This document shows, one piece after another, positions 26,222-34,932 of a stretch of DNA of 64,000 nt. The stretch spans positions 310,001 to 374,000 of the forward strand of contig CAWCTH010000002.1 in assembly GCA_963798445.1 (NCBI GenBank). The letters run 5' to 3'. Position numbers and translations under genes: made by a program. The stretch is from DASXAI01 sp963798445. GTDB lineage: Bacteria; Actinomycetota; Acidimicrobiia; Acidimicrobiales; Ilumatobacteraceae. The notes under the pieces are model-generated. The model was not told the DNA's origin. It worked only from the letters and a program-made list of their open reading frames with translations, and ran no database searches. Each line of letters begins with the position of its first letter. Positions within the stretch are counted from its first letter, which is position 1.

Positions 26222-26536
26222 ATGAACCTGGTTCGAGCGCGAGCGTCCGACACTGCAGAGATGATCGCCTCCGTGACGTCGGCAGCAGATCTGTCGACCA
26301 TCGACAACGACCATCAGAAGGCGGCCGTCATGGGTGCGGTGACCATGATCGGTACCCGGGTACTGACCGTCGACGGGCAAGAGGTCGGCACCGTCGCCGA
26401 CGTCGAGTTCGACACGGACTCAGGAGTCGCGGTGCGCGTGGTCACCGATCAGGCTCCCATCGGGCCGGACGGGTCGTGCTCGCTCGGCTCGTACGCGCTC
26501 GTCGTTGACAAGCCTGTCCCGGCAACGGGGTCGTGA
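26222..26536 (+). CDS. PRC-barrel-like small protein
   Basis: 104 residues. The C-terminal two thirds match a PRC-barrel: VTMIGTRVLTVDGQEVGTVADVEFDTDSGVAVRVVTDQ cut near residues 40-78. Such domains occur in ribosome-maturation and stress proteins. ATG 26222 is the first plausible start. It overlaps the DUF421 gene by GTGA and so opens a five-gene coupled operon. Confidence 0.65.
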   Translation: MNLVRARASDTAEMIASVTSAADLSTIDNDHQKAAVMGAVTMIGTRVLTVDGQEVGTVADVEFDTDSGVAVRVVTDQAPIGPDGSCSLGSYALVVDKPVPATGS

Positions 26537-27114
26537 GCGACTCGATGCTGTTCGATCGCTGGTCCGACGCGGTTCGGGTTCTCGTGATGGGTGCGGCGGC
26601 GTACGCGGTGATGGTGGTCGCCCTGCGGCTGTCGGGCAAGCGCACCCTGGCAAAGCTGAATGCGTTCGATCTGGTGGTCACCGTCGCCCTCGGTTCGGTG
26701 CTGGCCACGATCGCGCTGTCGAGCGACGTGTCGTTGGTTGACGGCATCGCAGGAGTCGCCGTGCTCATCACCGCACAGTGGGCCGTGTCGTGGTGCTCAG
26801 TGCACGTGCCGTTGGCGCGCCGGCTGGTGCGCTCCGACGCGGCGGTCGTGTTCGACCATGGCCGCTTCGATGACGCGGTACTGGCGAAGGCGCGGCTGAC
26901 CCACGACGAGATATGTCAGGCGATCCGATCCAGCGGCTGCGGCGACCTCGAATCGGTCGCGGCGGTCGTGTTGGAGACCGACGGCAGCCTCAGCGTCATC
27001 ACCCTCGATCATTGTCACACCGCCACCGCGATGCCCGTGACCACATCGGCATCCCTTCTGAACGCCGGTGGCTTCGCCATCGATGAACATCGTCCGGGGG
27101 GTCGCCAGCGATGA
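26533..27114 (+). CDS. DUF421 membrane protein (YetF/YcaP-like)
   Basis: 193 residues: three membrane helices (about 12-30, 45-62, 66-85) with the diagnostic LSGKRTLAKLNAFDLVVTVALGSVLATI. A cytoplasmic alpha/beta domain (AVVFDHGRFDDAVLAKARLTHDEICQAIRSSG, SVAAVVLETDGSLSVI) follows. The family is linked to spore and envelope stress in Bacillus, but its biochemical role is unknown. GTG start overlaps the previous stop by 4 nt, and the next ATG overlaps this stop by 4 nt. Confidence 0.88.
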   Translation: MSDSMLFDRWSDAVRVLVMGAAAYAVMVVALRLSGKRTLAKLNAFDLVVTVALGSVLATIALSSDVSLVDGIAGVAVLITAQWAVSWCSVHVPLARRLVRSDAAVVFDHGRFDDAVLAKARLTHDEICQAIRSSGCGDLESVAAVVLETDGSLSVITLDHCHTATAMPVTTSASLLNAGGFAIDEHRPGGRQR

Positions 27115-28121
27115 CAGCCCACGCTGACCTGCGAGCCGTGACCAACGAGTCTGACTGGTTCGCCACCATCACCATCCCGACGCCGAGCAACCTCGACGAC
27201 GCGCGAGCGAGATTCGAGCTCGAATGGCGAAACGCGCGCCGCCAGCTCTCCGGCGACTGGGACGACGACGACCTGGAACAGCTCGATGAGTTCGTGAAGG
27301 GGCATCATCACAGCGACGGCGCATCCCTGGTCATCGTCCACGCTCGTCACGGATCGACCCTGATCGAAGTGCTCGACGAGCCGGTCTCGGCGACGACCGT
27401 TCACGAAGGGGCGTTGCCGCGGTGGGCGACGGTCATCGAATCCAGACAACGCGTGATCGCCCATGTCGTCGTCGAAGCCGACCGCGCCGGTGCCGACCTG
27501 ACCGCCTTCGATGGCGGCAACGTGCTCGCGACCGAGACCATAGAGGGTTCCACGGTGCACATCCATCGAGGCCATCCAGGCGGATGGTCGCAGCACCGGT
27601 TCCAGCAGCGTGCAGAGAACACCTGGGAAGCCAACTCTCGCCAGGTCGCCGACGCAGTCGCAACGCTCGCCCGGAAGGTCGGTGCGCACCTGGTCGCCGT
27701 TGCGGGTGACATCCGTGCTCAGACGTTCATCCTCGAGTCCCTCCCCACCGACGTCGCCGACATCGCGGTCAGGATCGACGCCGGTTCACCGGAACGCATT
27801 GCCGACGAGGTCGTCCGGTTGCTCTCGACGATGGTCGCAGAACGAGTGAGCGCCGCCGCCGAGCTCGTGCGCGCCGGTCTGACCAGCGGCACCGCGTCGA
27901 TCGACTCGAACACGATCATCAACGCGCTCCGCGAGGGCCGCGTCGACACGTTGCTCGTCCACGACGACGCCACGTCGACACACGACGACCCGACCTGGCT
28001 TGACGGCGCCCGCCTGATCGATCGAGCCATCGTCGCCGCTCTCGCCACCGATGCCGAGATCGTCGTCGTACCCCACTTGGCCATGATGGACGGCCCATTG
28101 GCGGCGTCGATGCGATGGTGA
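27111..28121 (+). CDS. baeRF/Vms1-like (bacterial eRF1-like) protein
   Basis: 336 residues. The N-terminal half is hydrophilic and helical. The centre holds a Vms1/eRF1-like core with HRGHPGGWSQHRFQQRAENTWEANSRQVADAVATLA (about 145-180), where the GGWSQ-x-R-x-Q-x-R-x-EN signature marks the baeRF class. A Rossmann-like C-terminal part (NTIINALREGRVDTLLVHDD, AEIVVVPHLAMMDGPLAASMRW) resembles the eRF1 domain 3/L7Ae-like segment. These proteins are predicted to act on stalled ribosomes or peptidyl-tRNA. Coupled to both neighbours. Family call is good, activity inferred. Confidence 0.8.
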   Translation: MTAHADLRAVTNESDWFATITIPTPSNLDDARARFELEWRNARRQLSGDWDDDDLEQLDEFVKGHHHSDGASLVIVHARHGSTLIEVLDEPVSATTVHEGALPRWATVIESRQRVIAHVVVEADRAGADLTAFDGGNVLATETIEGSTVHIHRGHPGGWSQHRFQQRAENTWEANSRQVADAVATLARKVGAHLVAVAGDIRAQTFILESLPTDVADIAVRIDAGSPERIADEVVRLLSTMVAERVSAAAELVRAGLTSGTASIDSNTIINALREGRVDTLLVHDDATSTHDDPTWLDGARLIDRAIVAALATDAEIVVVPHLAMMDGPLAASMRW

Positions 28122-29050
28122 CTCGAACGGCGGCACCGACCGAGGAGATCAGTTCGTCAGCCGGTTCGCTGTGGGAATCCCTGCTCGACGCGCTGCCGCG
28201 ACTCGGTGTCGCGATCGTGATCGTCACGGTCGGGTGGGGCATCGGTCGCGCTGTGCGCTGGTCGATGCGTACGAGCTTGCAACGGTCACGCACGCCGAGC
28301 TTCGCCAATGTGATCAGCAAGCTGACTTCTTGGGTGCTCGTGATCATCAGCGTGCTGGTCGCACTCGCAGTCACCTTCCCGTCCGTCAAGCCGGTCAACG
28401 TGCTTGCCGGTCTGGGGTTCTTCTCGGTCGCCATCGGGTTTGCCTTCCAAGACATCCTCGAGAACACCCTCGCCGGTGTGCTGCTGCTGTTCCGGCAACC
28501 GTTCCGATCCGGTGACCAGATCAACGTCGTCGATCAATCGGGCACGGTGACTGAGATCAACATCCGTGAGACACGGATCACGACCTTCGACGGCGAATCC
28601 GTGATCATCCCCAACCGGGACGTCTACAAGAACGTGATCCTCGTCCACACGCACCACGACACCCACCGGCTTCAATTCGACGTCGGCATCGGCTACGACG
28701 ACGACCCAGGGCGAGCCACCCGAGCGATCGTCGAGGCACTCTCCACGGTCGACGGCATCGAGCAGGATCCGCCGCCCGAAGCGCTGGTGCACGAGCTCGG
28801 CGTCTCGACGGTCAACATCCGGGCCATGCTCTGGACCGACTCACGCCGCCACTCGTCGATCACCGTCCTCGACGCCGCGATCAAAGCCGTCAAGTTTCGA
28901 CTCGACCATGAGGGCATCGAGATGCCCGCCAACATCGTCGCCCTCCAAGCAACCCCGAGCCTGTGCGCCGCGATCTACGGCGACCCATCGCTGACGCCCG
29001 CTCGCAACCTACGCTCGAACCCACCCGGTAACAACGGGTCGAACCAGTGA
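28115..29050 (+). CDS. Mechanosensitive ion channel, MscS type
   Basis: 311 residues. Two N-terminal helices are followed by the pore helix and MscS beta domain: VNVLAGLGFFSVAIGFAFQDILENTLAGVLLLFRQPFRSGDQINV (about 95-140). TFDGESVIIPNRDVYKNVI follows, then the alpha/beta C-terminal domain. It would gate in response to membrane tension. ATG 28115 overlaps the upstream stop by 7 nt. A GTG at 28118 would give the 4-nt overlap seen elsewhere in this operon. Confidence 0.92.
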   Translation: MVTRTAAPTEEISSSAGSLWESLLDALPRLGVAIVIVTVGWGIGRAVRWSMRTSLQRSRTPSFANVISKLTSWVLVIISVLVALAVTFPSVKPVNVLAGLGFFSVAIGFAFQDILENTLAGVLLLFRQPFRSGDQINVVDQSGTVTEINIRETRITTFDGESVIIPNRDVYKNVILVHTHHDTHRLQFDVGIGYDDDPGRATRAIVEALSTVDGIEQDPPPEALVHELGVSTVNIRAMLWTDSRRHSSITVLDAAIKAVKFRLDHEGIEMPANIVALQATPSLCAAIYGDPSLTPARNLRSNPPGNNGSNQ

Positions 29051-30348
29051 AGCTCCGGCTCAGCTCGCTGGTGGAACGGCTTCGTTCCAGCCTGTTCTTT
29101 GTCCCGATGATGGCCGTGATCGGCGCTGCCGTGCTCGGCTTCGCCGCTCTCGCCGTCGACCGCCGCTTCGACACCACACTCGCCGGGCTTCCGCTCGGAT
29201 TCTCATCGACCGTGGAGAGCGCTCGAACGCTGCTCGGTGTGATCGCCGGTGCAACCATCTCCTTCGCCGGGATTGCGTTCTCGATTTCTCTGCTGATCAT
29301 CCAACTGGCCTCGAGCCAGTACTCCCCACGCGTCGTCCATACGCTGTTCAGGGACCCGTTCAACAAGCGCGTGATGGCGCTCGTCGTGGGAACGTTCACG
29401 TATTGCGTCGTGGTCTTGCGCTCAGTGCGCTCGGCACTCGAACAGGGCGGCGACCCGGTGGTCCCGAACATCTCTGTCGCCGTCGCGGTCGTGCTCGGTA
29501 CCGCCACGATCCTCGCGATCGTCGCGTTCATCAACCACAGCGCTCACGCGATGGATGTCAGCGAGATCCTCGAACGAATACGCCGCGAAACGACCGACCT
29601 GATCCGTGCCGAATGGGCGCCGACCGAGCCGGGAACCGTCCACGCCGAGGCGACCGGGTCACCATGTGCAGAGCCGGTCACCGTGGTCAGAGCCGACCGT
29701 TCCGGGTGGGTCCAACAGATCGACACGGCGATGCTGCTCGCCCGCCTGCCGGAAGGCAGAACCGCCCGCGTCGAGACCTATGCGGGTCGGTACGCGATGG
29801 AGCACACCCGTCTCGTCGCTCTTTCGCCGCCGGTGGAGGACACGGAGATCGGGGATGCGGTTCGTGCCGCCTTCGTGATCGGAGCGACCAGGACAATGCA
29901 GCAAGATGTGACCTACGGACTGCGCCAGCTCGTCGACGTCGCCGTCAAAGCCCTGTCGCCGGGCGTCAATGACCCGACCACTGCGCAGGATGCGATCTTC
30001 CACACTGCGGCCGTGCTTTCCGAGCTGCTCCGCCACGACCCGCCGCCAGCGGTCACGGTCGACGATTCTCGTCGTGTCGTGCTGGCGCAGCAACCGTCGC
30101 ATCACGAGCTGATCCAGGTCGCGTTCGACGAGACTCGCCGAGCGGGCGCGACGCAACCCGCCGTCTGCCTGTACCTGCTGGCCACGATCGAATCCCTGGT
30201 GGAGTCGCTCCAGGCCGCCGGCCTCGGCGCTCGGACCTTCGAACTACGGCATCAAGCCCGCCTCGTCGCCATCGGCTGCGGCCGACCCGACGTGCTCGCC
30301 GACGACATCCAGCGCATTGAGGCGGTGTACGGCGACAAGTTCGGTTGA
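29047..30348 (+). CDS. DUF2254 membrane protein
   Basis: 433 residues with four hydrophobic helices in the first 170. They carry GVIAGATISFAGIAFSISLLIIQLASSQYSPRVV with VMALVVGTFTYCVVVL, the DUF2254 hallmark. A soluble C-terminal half contains GWVQQIDTAMLLARLPEGRTARVETYAGRY and DVAVKALSPGVNDPTTAQDAI. Function unknown. GTG overlaps the MscS stop (GTGA). Last gene of the operon. Confidence 0.88.
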   Translation: MKLRLSSLVERLRSSLFFVPMMAVIGAAVLGFAALAVDRRFDTTLAGLPLGFSSTVESARTLLGVIAGATISFAGIAFSISLLIIQLASSQYSPRVVHTLFRDPFNKRVMALVVGTFTYCVVVLRSVRSALEQGGDPVVPNISVAVAVVLGTATILAIVAFINHSAHAMDVSEILERIRRETTDLIRAEWAPTEPGTVHAEATGSPCAEPVTVVRADRSGWVQQIDTAMLLARLPEGRTARVETYAGRYAMEHTRLVALSPPVEDTEIGDAVRAAFVIGATRTMQQDVTYGLRQLVDVAVKALSPGVNDPTTAQDAIFHTAAVLSELLRHDPPPAVTVDDSRRVVLAQQPSHHELIQVAFDETRRAGATQPAVCLYLLATIESLVESLQAAGLGARTFELRHQARLVAIGCGRPDVLADDIQRIEAVYGDKFG

Positions 30349-30353
30349 TGCCC

Positions 30354-30380
30354 TTGACAGATAGTTGCCGAGTATGGCAA
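30354..30380 (+). promoter_or_regulatory. Promoter and palindrome before the VOC-ArsR-SRPBCC operon
   Basis: TTGACA (30354-30359) is followed by a 5-bp inverted repeat, TTGCC GAGTAT GGCAA (30365-30380), where the -10 would lie. The ArsR protein encoded two genes on is the likely ligand of this palindrome. Confidence 0.5.
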
Positions 30381-30409
30381 TGATTGTGCCCTGGCGAAAG
30401 GATTCTCTG

Positions 30410-30874
30410 ATGGATGACACGACGTTCACGGCCAGCGTGCACTACCGCGACCCGAAGGCGGCGTTGACGTGGTTGGTCGACACCTTCGGTTTCGAGATCA
30501 CGATGGCCATCGACGGGCCGCCTGAGGCACCCGAGATGTGCCACTACGAGCTGGCGCTGGCCGGTCGGGGTCGGGTGATGGTGGGGGGCGAATGGACGGC
30601 GACGGTCCGGAGCCCCCTGGGGCTGGACGGCGCCAACACCCAATGCCTTCATGTCCAGCTGGCCGATGGCCTGGATGCGCACTTTGCCCGAGCCCGTGGT
30701 GCCGGCGCGGTGGTCCAGCAGGAGCCCGAGGACCAGTTCTATGGGGATCGCACGTATCGGGTTCTGGATCCTGAGGGCCACATGTGGACGTTTGCCCAGC
30801 ACGTGCGTGACGTCTCGCGGGCCGAGGCCGAAACGGCCATCGGTCAGCCGATCACGGCTACCGCCTGGGCGTGA
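30410..30874 (+). CDS. VOC family protein (PhnB-like)
   Basis: 154 residues: TFTASVHYRDPKAALTWLVDTFGFEITMAI, CLHVQLADGLDAHFARARGAGAVVQQEPEDQFYGDRTYRVLDPEGHMWTF, the PhnB/glyoxalase-like single-chain pattern. ATG 30410 is chosen with GAAAGGA upstream. It forms an operon with an ArsR regulator and an SRPBCC protein, an arrangement common in actinobacteria. Substrate unknown. Confidence 0.87.
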   Translation: MDDTTFTASVHYRDPKAALTWLVDTFGFEITMAIDGPPEAPEMCHYELALAGRGRVMVGGEWTATVRSPLGLDGANTQCLHVQLADGLDAHFARARGAGAVVQQEPEDQFYGDRTYRVLDPEGHMWTFAQHVRDVSRAEAETAIGQPITATAWA

Positions 30875-31215
30875 CCGCCGCCGCAGCAGCGACGGAGGAC
30901 GTGGCCTGGGCGGCGTTGGCCGATCCGGTGCGCCGCCGCGCCGTCGAGCTGCTGGCCGAGCGCCCGCGCCGGTCGGGGGAACTGGCCGAGCTGGTGGGGG
31001 TGAGCGCCCCCACCATGAGCAAGCATCTGCGGGTGCTGCGCCAGGGCGGGCTGGTCAGCGACACCCATCCCGACTTCGACACCCGCGTGCGCGTCTACGC
31101 ACTGCACGCCGCCGCGTTCACCGGCCTTCGACGATGGCTGGAACAGGCCGAGCAGGGCTGGAGCGATCAACTCGACGCCTTCGGCGCCTACGTCCGTCGC
31201 CAGCATGAAGCCTGA
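30871..31215 (+). CDS. ArsR-type HTH regulator (non-metal subgroup)
   Basis: 114 residues, winged HTH: AWAALADPVRRRAVELLAERPRRSGELAELVGVSAPTMSKHLRVLRQGGLV. No metal-binding cysteines are present. This is the subgroup found next to AHSA1/SRPBCC genes. GTG overlaps the VOC stop by 4 nt. Its C-terminus overlaps the SRPBCC gene by 11 nt. Likely autoregulates the operon through the palindrome at 30365. Confidence 0.9.
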   Translation: MTAAAAATEDVAWAALADPVRRRAVELLAERPRRSGELAELVGVSAPTMSKHLRVLRQGGLVSDTHPDFDTRVRVYALHAAAFTGLRRWLEQAEQGWSDQLDAFGAYVRRQHEA

Positions 31216-31681
31216 ACGATCCCGCGTGCTTGTCGCCATGCGGGTGCCGTGTGAGCCAGGCGAGGCCTTCGAGCGGTTCACCGGTGAGATCGGTCAGTGG
31301 TGGCGACCCAACGGTCTGTTCCAGTTCACCGAGGAGCAGAACGGAACCCTCGGCTTCGAGCCGGGCGTGGGTGGTCGCCTCGTGGAGACCTACGCCGATG
31401 GCTCCATGTTCGTCATCGGCACCATCACCCGCTGGCATCCGCCTGAGCAGCTCGTGCTCACCTGGCGTCAGGCCAACTTCCCCACCGATGTCACCACCGA
31501 GCTGCACGTGACGTTCGAGGCCACAGAACCCGGCCAGACGCGTGTCACGGTCGAGCACTACGGCTGGGACTCCGTCCCGGCCGCCAGCGCCGCCCGCCAC
31601 GGCTTCCCCCTCGCCACCTTCCAACTTCGCTTCGCCGAATGGTGGCAAGCCCTCCTCCACGAAGCCTTCAGCGACGCTTGA
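31205..31681 (+). CDS. SRPBCC/AHSA1 domain protein
   Basis: 158 residues of the START-like fold: RVPCEPGEAFERFTGEIGQWWRP, ETYADGSMFVIGTITRWHPPEQLVLTW, VEHYGWDSVP, FAEWWQALL. AHSA1 relatives bind hydrophobic ligands or act as Hsp90 co-chaperones in eukaryotes. In this operon context the role is probably ligand binding or detoxification. Start ATG 31205. Confidence 0.9.
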   Translation: MKPERSRVLVAMRVPCEPGEAFERFTGEIGQWWRPNGLFQFTEEQNGTLGFEPGVGGRLVETYADGSMFVIGTITRWHPPEQLVLTWRQANFPTDVTTELHVTFEATEPGQTRVTVEHYGWDSVPAASAARHGFPLATFQLRFAEWWQALLHEAFSDA

Positions 31682-31710
31682 CGGACCCCTGCCTCTCGAC
31701 GCCGAACCGG

Positions 31711-31738
31711 ATGGTCCATTGACCATTGGAGTTAGCAT
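31711..31738 (+). promoter_or_regulatory. mazEF-type promoter with operator palindrome
   Basis: ATGGTCCATTGACCAT (31711-31726) has perfect 6-bp arms and a 4-nt centre. TAGCAT (31733-31738) lies 6 nt before the second ATG (31745), fitting a leaderless transcript. ATGGTC recurs at 31739-31744. Confidence 0.55.
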
Positions 31739-31744
31739 ATGGTC

Positions 31745-31990
31745 ATGGCTCGACGAGAGGTGCTCGTACAACTCGACGACGACCTCGTCCGGCAACTCGA
31801 CGAGCTGGCAGCCCGGTTGGGCACCAGTCGATCCGAGCTGCTCCGCCGGGGCGCACAAGCGGTCATCGCCGCCGATGAGCTCGCCGGAGCCGACCGTGAC
31901 CTCATTGCCGCCTACCAACGCCAGCCTGCCGATCCGGCGTTGCTCCAGTCAGCGCGCCGGCTCGCCGCCCGAACCGCTCCCGCGTGGTAG
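31745..31990 (+). CDS. Ribbon-helix-helix antitoxin
   Basis: 81 residues. N-terminal RHH: REVLVQLDDDLVRQLDELAARLGTSRSELLRRGAQAVI. An acidic, proline-containing tail suited to wrapping the toxin follows. ATG 31745 is preferred (leaderless -10 spacing). 31739 would add two residues. It overlaps the MazF gene by 7 nt. Expected to bind the upstream palindrome and autorepress. Confidence 0.83.
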   Translation: MARREVLVQLDDDLVRQLDELAARLGTSRSELLRRGAQAVIAADELAGADRDLIAAYQRQPADPALLQSARRLAARTAPAW

Positions 31991-32307
31991 CCCGCAACGA
32001 CATCGTGTGGGCCGACCTCGGCCCGCCTGCCGGCCGGCGCCCCGTTTGCGTGCTCACTCGCGATGCGGCCATCCGCGTGCTGACCGCCGTCACCTGCGCG
32101 CCCATCACCCGAACCATGCGCGGCATCCGTTCAGAGGTAGAGCTCGGACCCGAACACGGCCTTCCCGAGCCGTGCGTGATCTCGTGCGACAACGTCATCA
32201 CCGTCCCGCTCGGCGACCTCGATGCCGAACCGGTCGGTCACCTCGACGAAGTCGCCAGGGCCCAGCTCGACCGCGCGCTGCGCTACGCGCTGGACATCAT
32301 CTATTGA
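31984..32307 (+). CDS. MazF/PemK-type mRNA interferase toxin
   Basis: 107 residues of the PemK fold: NDIVWADLGPPAGRRPVCVLTRDAAI (the G-x-RPV-x-VL core), TCAPITRTMRGIRSEVELGPEHGLPEPCVISCDNVITVP, GHLDEVARAQLDRALRYAL. Family members cleave RNA. GTG 31984 overlaps the antitoxin stop. Intact length and a matched antitoxin suggest an active pair. Confidence 0.87.
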   Translation: MVARNDIVWADLGPPAGRRPVCVLTRDAAIRVLTAVTCAPITRTMRGIRSEVELGPEHGLPEPCVISCDNVITVPLGDLDAEPVGHLDEVARAQLDRALRYALDIIY

Positions 32308-32360
32308 ACGCTGCCCGCCGGAGCTGCCGTTGGCTGGCGGCCCCTTCTAGCCTGTGCGCG

Positions 32361-33311
32361 GTGGACGTGATCGACTGGCTGCTCGAGGGCGACCCGGCCA
32401 TCCGCTGGCAGGTCCTGCGCGACCTCACGGATGCGTTGCCCGACGAGATCGCCGCCGAGCGAGCGCGCGTGGAGCACGAGGGCTGGGGCGCCCGCCTTCT
32501 GGCCCTCGAGGGTCCCGACGGGCTGTGGGACGGCGGCGCCTGCTTCCCGGCGGCCTACACCGGCGATGAACCCGGCCAACCGTGGACCGCGACCATGCAC
32601 ACCCTGCAAACCCTGCAGCTCCTCGGGCTCGACCCGGCGTCGGAGGCGGCCCGCCGCGCGATCTCACTCGTGGCCGAGCACGGGCGCTGGGAGCACGAGG
32701 GTCAGCGGTACTTCGACGGCGAGGTCGAGCCGTGCATCAACGGTCGCACGATCGAGACCGGCGCCTACTTCGGCGTCGACGTCGCCTCGATCGTCGAGCG
32801 CATCCTTGACGAGCGGCTCGGCGACGGCGGCTGGAACTGCGAGGCCGAGAACGGGTCGGTACGCACCTCGTTCGACACGACCATCAACGTGCTCGACGGC
32901 CTGCTCGAGTTCGAGCGTGCGACCGGCGGTTCGGCCGCGGTGACCGAAGCCCGTCGCGGCGGGGAGCAGTACCTGCTCGAGCGAAGCCTTTTCCGTCGCA
33001 AGAGCACCGGTGAGGTCGTCGACGCGGTCTATCTCGACTTCGCGTTCCCGTACTACTGGCACTACGACGTGCTGCGCGCCCTCGACTACTTCCGACGCGC
33101 CGGCGCAGAACCGGAACCCCGCATGGCGGACGCCGTCGAAATGGTGCGGTCCAAGCAGCAGCCCGACGGCACGTGGCTGCTCGAGCGCCCCCATCCCGGT
33201 CGAGTCCACTTCGAACTGGAGGACGGCGTCGGGGCGCCCAGCCGGTGGAACACGCTGCGCGCCCTGCGGGTGCTCGACTGGTGGGACCGAGGGCCCAAGC
33301 GCGCGACCTGA
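32361..33311 (+). CDS. Squalene-cyclase-like alpha/alpha toroid protein
   Basis: 316 residues with terpene cyclase/prenyltransferase-like repeats: GLWDGGACFPAAYTG, TMHTLQTLQLLGLDPA, ERLGDGGWNCEAENGSVRTSFDTTINVLDGLLEFE, RSKQQPDGTWLLERPHPG. The DxDD catalytic motif of cyclases is absent, so it is unlikely to cyclise squalene. GTG 32361 lies 7 nt after a TAGCCT -10-like box, a leaderless arrangement. Function unknown. Confidence 0.75.
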   Translation: MDVIDWLLEGDPAIRWQVLRDLTDALPDEIAAERARVEHEGWGARLLALEGPDGLWDGGACFPAAYTGDEPGQPWTATMHTLQTLQLLGLDPASEAARRAISLVAEHGRWEHEGQRYFDGEVEPCINGRTIETGAYFGVDVASIVERILDERLGDGGWNCEAENGSVRTSFDTTINVLDGLLEFERATGGSAAVTEARRGGEQYLLERSLFRRKSTGEVVDAVYLDFAFPYYWHYDVLRALDYFRRAGAEPEPRMADAVEMVRSKQQPDGTWLLERPHPGRVHFELEDGVGAPSRWNTLRALRVLDWWDRGPKRAT

Positions 33312-33314
33312 CGC

Positions 33315-34886
33315 CTAGGGGAATGGGACCTTGTCGGGTTGGCACACGGTGCCCCGCGGCGGCGTGACGAGGTCGACGAAGTACTGCTCCCTCGCGTCGT
33401 CGACGCACTTGCTCGGGACCTGGTAGCTCGGGTGGCCATAGCCATTCAGGGTGAGCAGCACGGCGTTGCCGAGGCGCTTCTCGGTGACCACTGCGCTGGC
33501 ATAGGACGTGCCGGCGTCGTACCGAGCGCTGACCAGCAGGATCGGGGTCTTGGTCTTGGCGTTCCACGGCCCCGTGTACCGGTCGGTGCTATGGGCGGGC
33601 CAGTTCGACGCGCACGGTGCCCAGAGCAACCAGCCCAGCACCGGCCCCCACAGCTTGCCCGAGACGGTGAAACGAGCAATGGCAAGGGGCCACGTCCACG
33701 ACGGCAGACGGGCGGGACCGTCGCCGCACGAGATCGCCAGCGAGTTGGCGCCTCCGGTCAAGGCTTCCGGCGATTGCATCGCTCGCGCCTCGGTCAAGAG
33801 GGCACTCGCGTCACCGTTGACGGCAGCCTCCAGGTGCGCCGCAAAGTCGGCCCAGGTGAGCGGTAGCCGCAACGGGGTGAACGTTGAAGCCAGTAGATCG
33901 ATGTACCTGAGGGCGCCTGGCGGATCCGCGTTCGGCGCCGGGATCGGAGCCCGGCGTGCACTGGCGAACAGTCCCGCCACCCGTTGCGCCACGGTCTCAC
34001 CGTGACCAGCGAGGGCACACTTGCCGGCACCTGCGCTCTGGCACAGCGCGACGAACTGCTCGAAGACCTCATCAGCCGAGGAGACGTCGGTGAGGGTGCT
34101 CGCCTCCGAGCTGTTGGTGAACTGGACCGCATCGATGAGGCCGTCGAGCATCATCGCCCGCACCCGGTCCGGGAACAGGTTGGCGTAGGTCTGGCCGATC
34201 AACGTTCCGTACGAGAGGCCGGCGTAGGTGAGCTTGCGGTCCCCGACCGCGGCCCGCAAGGCGTCCAGATCTCGGGCGGTGTCGGCGGTGGAGATGTGCG
34301 ACAGGAGGTCGCCGCTGACCTCACCGCAGCGCCGCGCCAGCTCGACGGTCTTGCGCTGATACGCCACCGCCTCGGCCAGGGTGCCCGGAAAGGACACGCC
34401 CGCCCAGAACTGGTCCTCGGCCGCCGTGCTGGTGAAGCACTTCATCGGCGCGCTGCGGTTCGTGCCCCGGGGGTCCCAGCCGACGATGTCGAAGCGACCG
34501 CCGCCCCACCGGTCGAAATCTTCGGCCCCGCCCAGCACCACGTCGACGCCGCTCTGGCCCGGTCCGCCCGGGTTGACGAACATCGACCCGATCCGCTCCT
34601 GGGGCCGGCTCGCCAAGTAGCGGATCACCGCCAACTCGATCTGCTTGCCGTTCGGCTTGTCCCAGTCGAGCGGCACCGCCAGCTCGCCGCACTCGAAATG
34701 GTGACCGTCGCTGTTCGGCGGGTCACAGCTCGTCCACGCGATCCCGGATCAAACGGTCTGGAACGGCACCGTCGACGCCCCCGCGCCTTGCGTGCCGACG
34801 GCCGCAGCGACAAGGCACGACACGACAACGCCCAAGGCCATGCGCGTCCTACGTCGAGGACCCGCGTTCGTCGCATTCCCCGCCAT
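33315..34886 (-). CDS. Secreted S33-family alpha/beta hydrolase (tripeptidyl aminopeptidase-like), interrupted by one in-frame TGA
   Basis: 523 codons from ATG 34886. The N-terminus is a signal peptide (RTRMALGVVVSCLVAAAVGTQGAGA). Codon 46 or so (34749-34751) is TGA. Reading resumes in the same frame with CDPPNSDGHHFECGELAVPLDWDKP, the normal start of a secreted S33 peptidase. Catalytic features are intact: VNPGGPGQSG, nucleophile YAGLSYGTLIG, LLVSARYDAGT, and HPSYQVPSKC with the histidine. A C-terminal TAP-like domain is present. Either a single substitution error or a true nonsense mutation. Without the stop it would be an exported peptidase or esterase. Confidence 0.78.
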
Positions 34887-34932
34887 CAGGAACCCCCAGT
34901 TGATGTGAAAGCCGACCTGGACCGGGACGAGT

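Noticed and set aside
34749..34751. Selenocysteine at the in-frame TGA
   Set aside because: The codon lies in the linker after the signal peptide, not at an active-site position, and no selenocysteine-insertion structure is evident.
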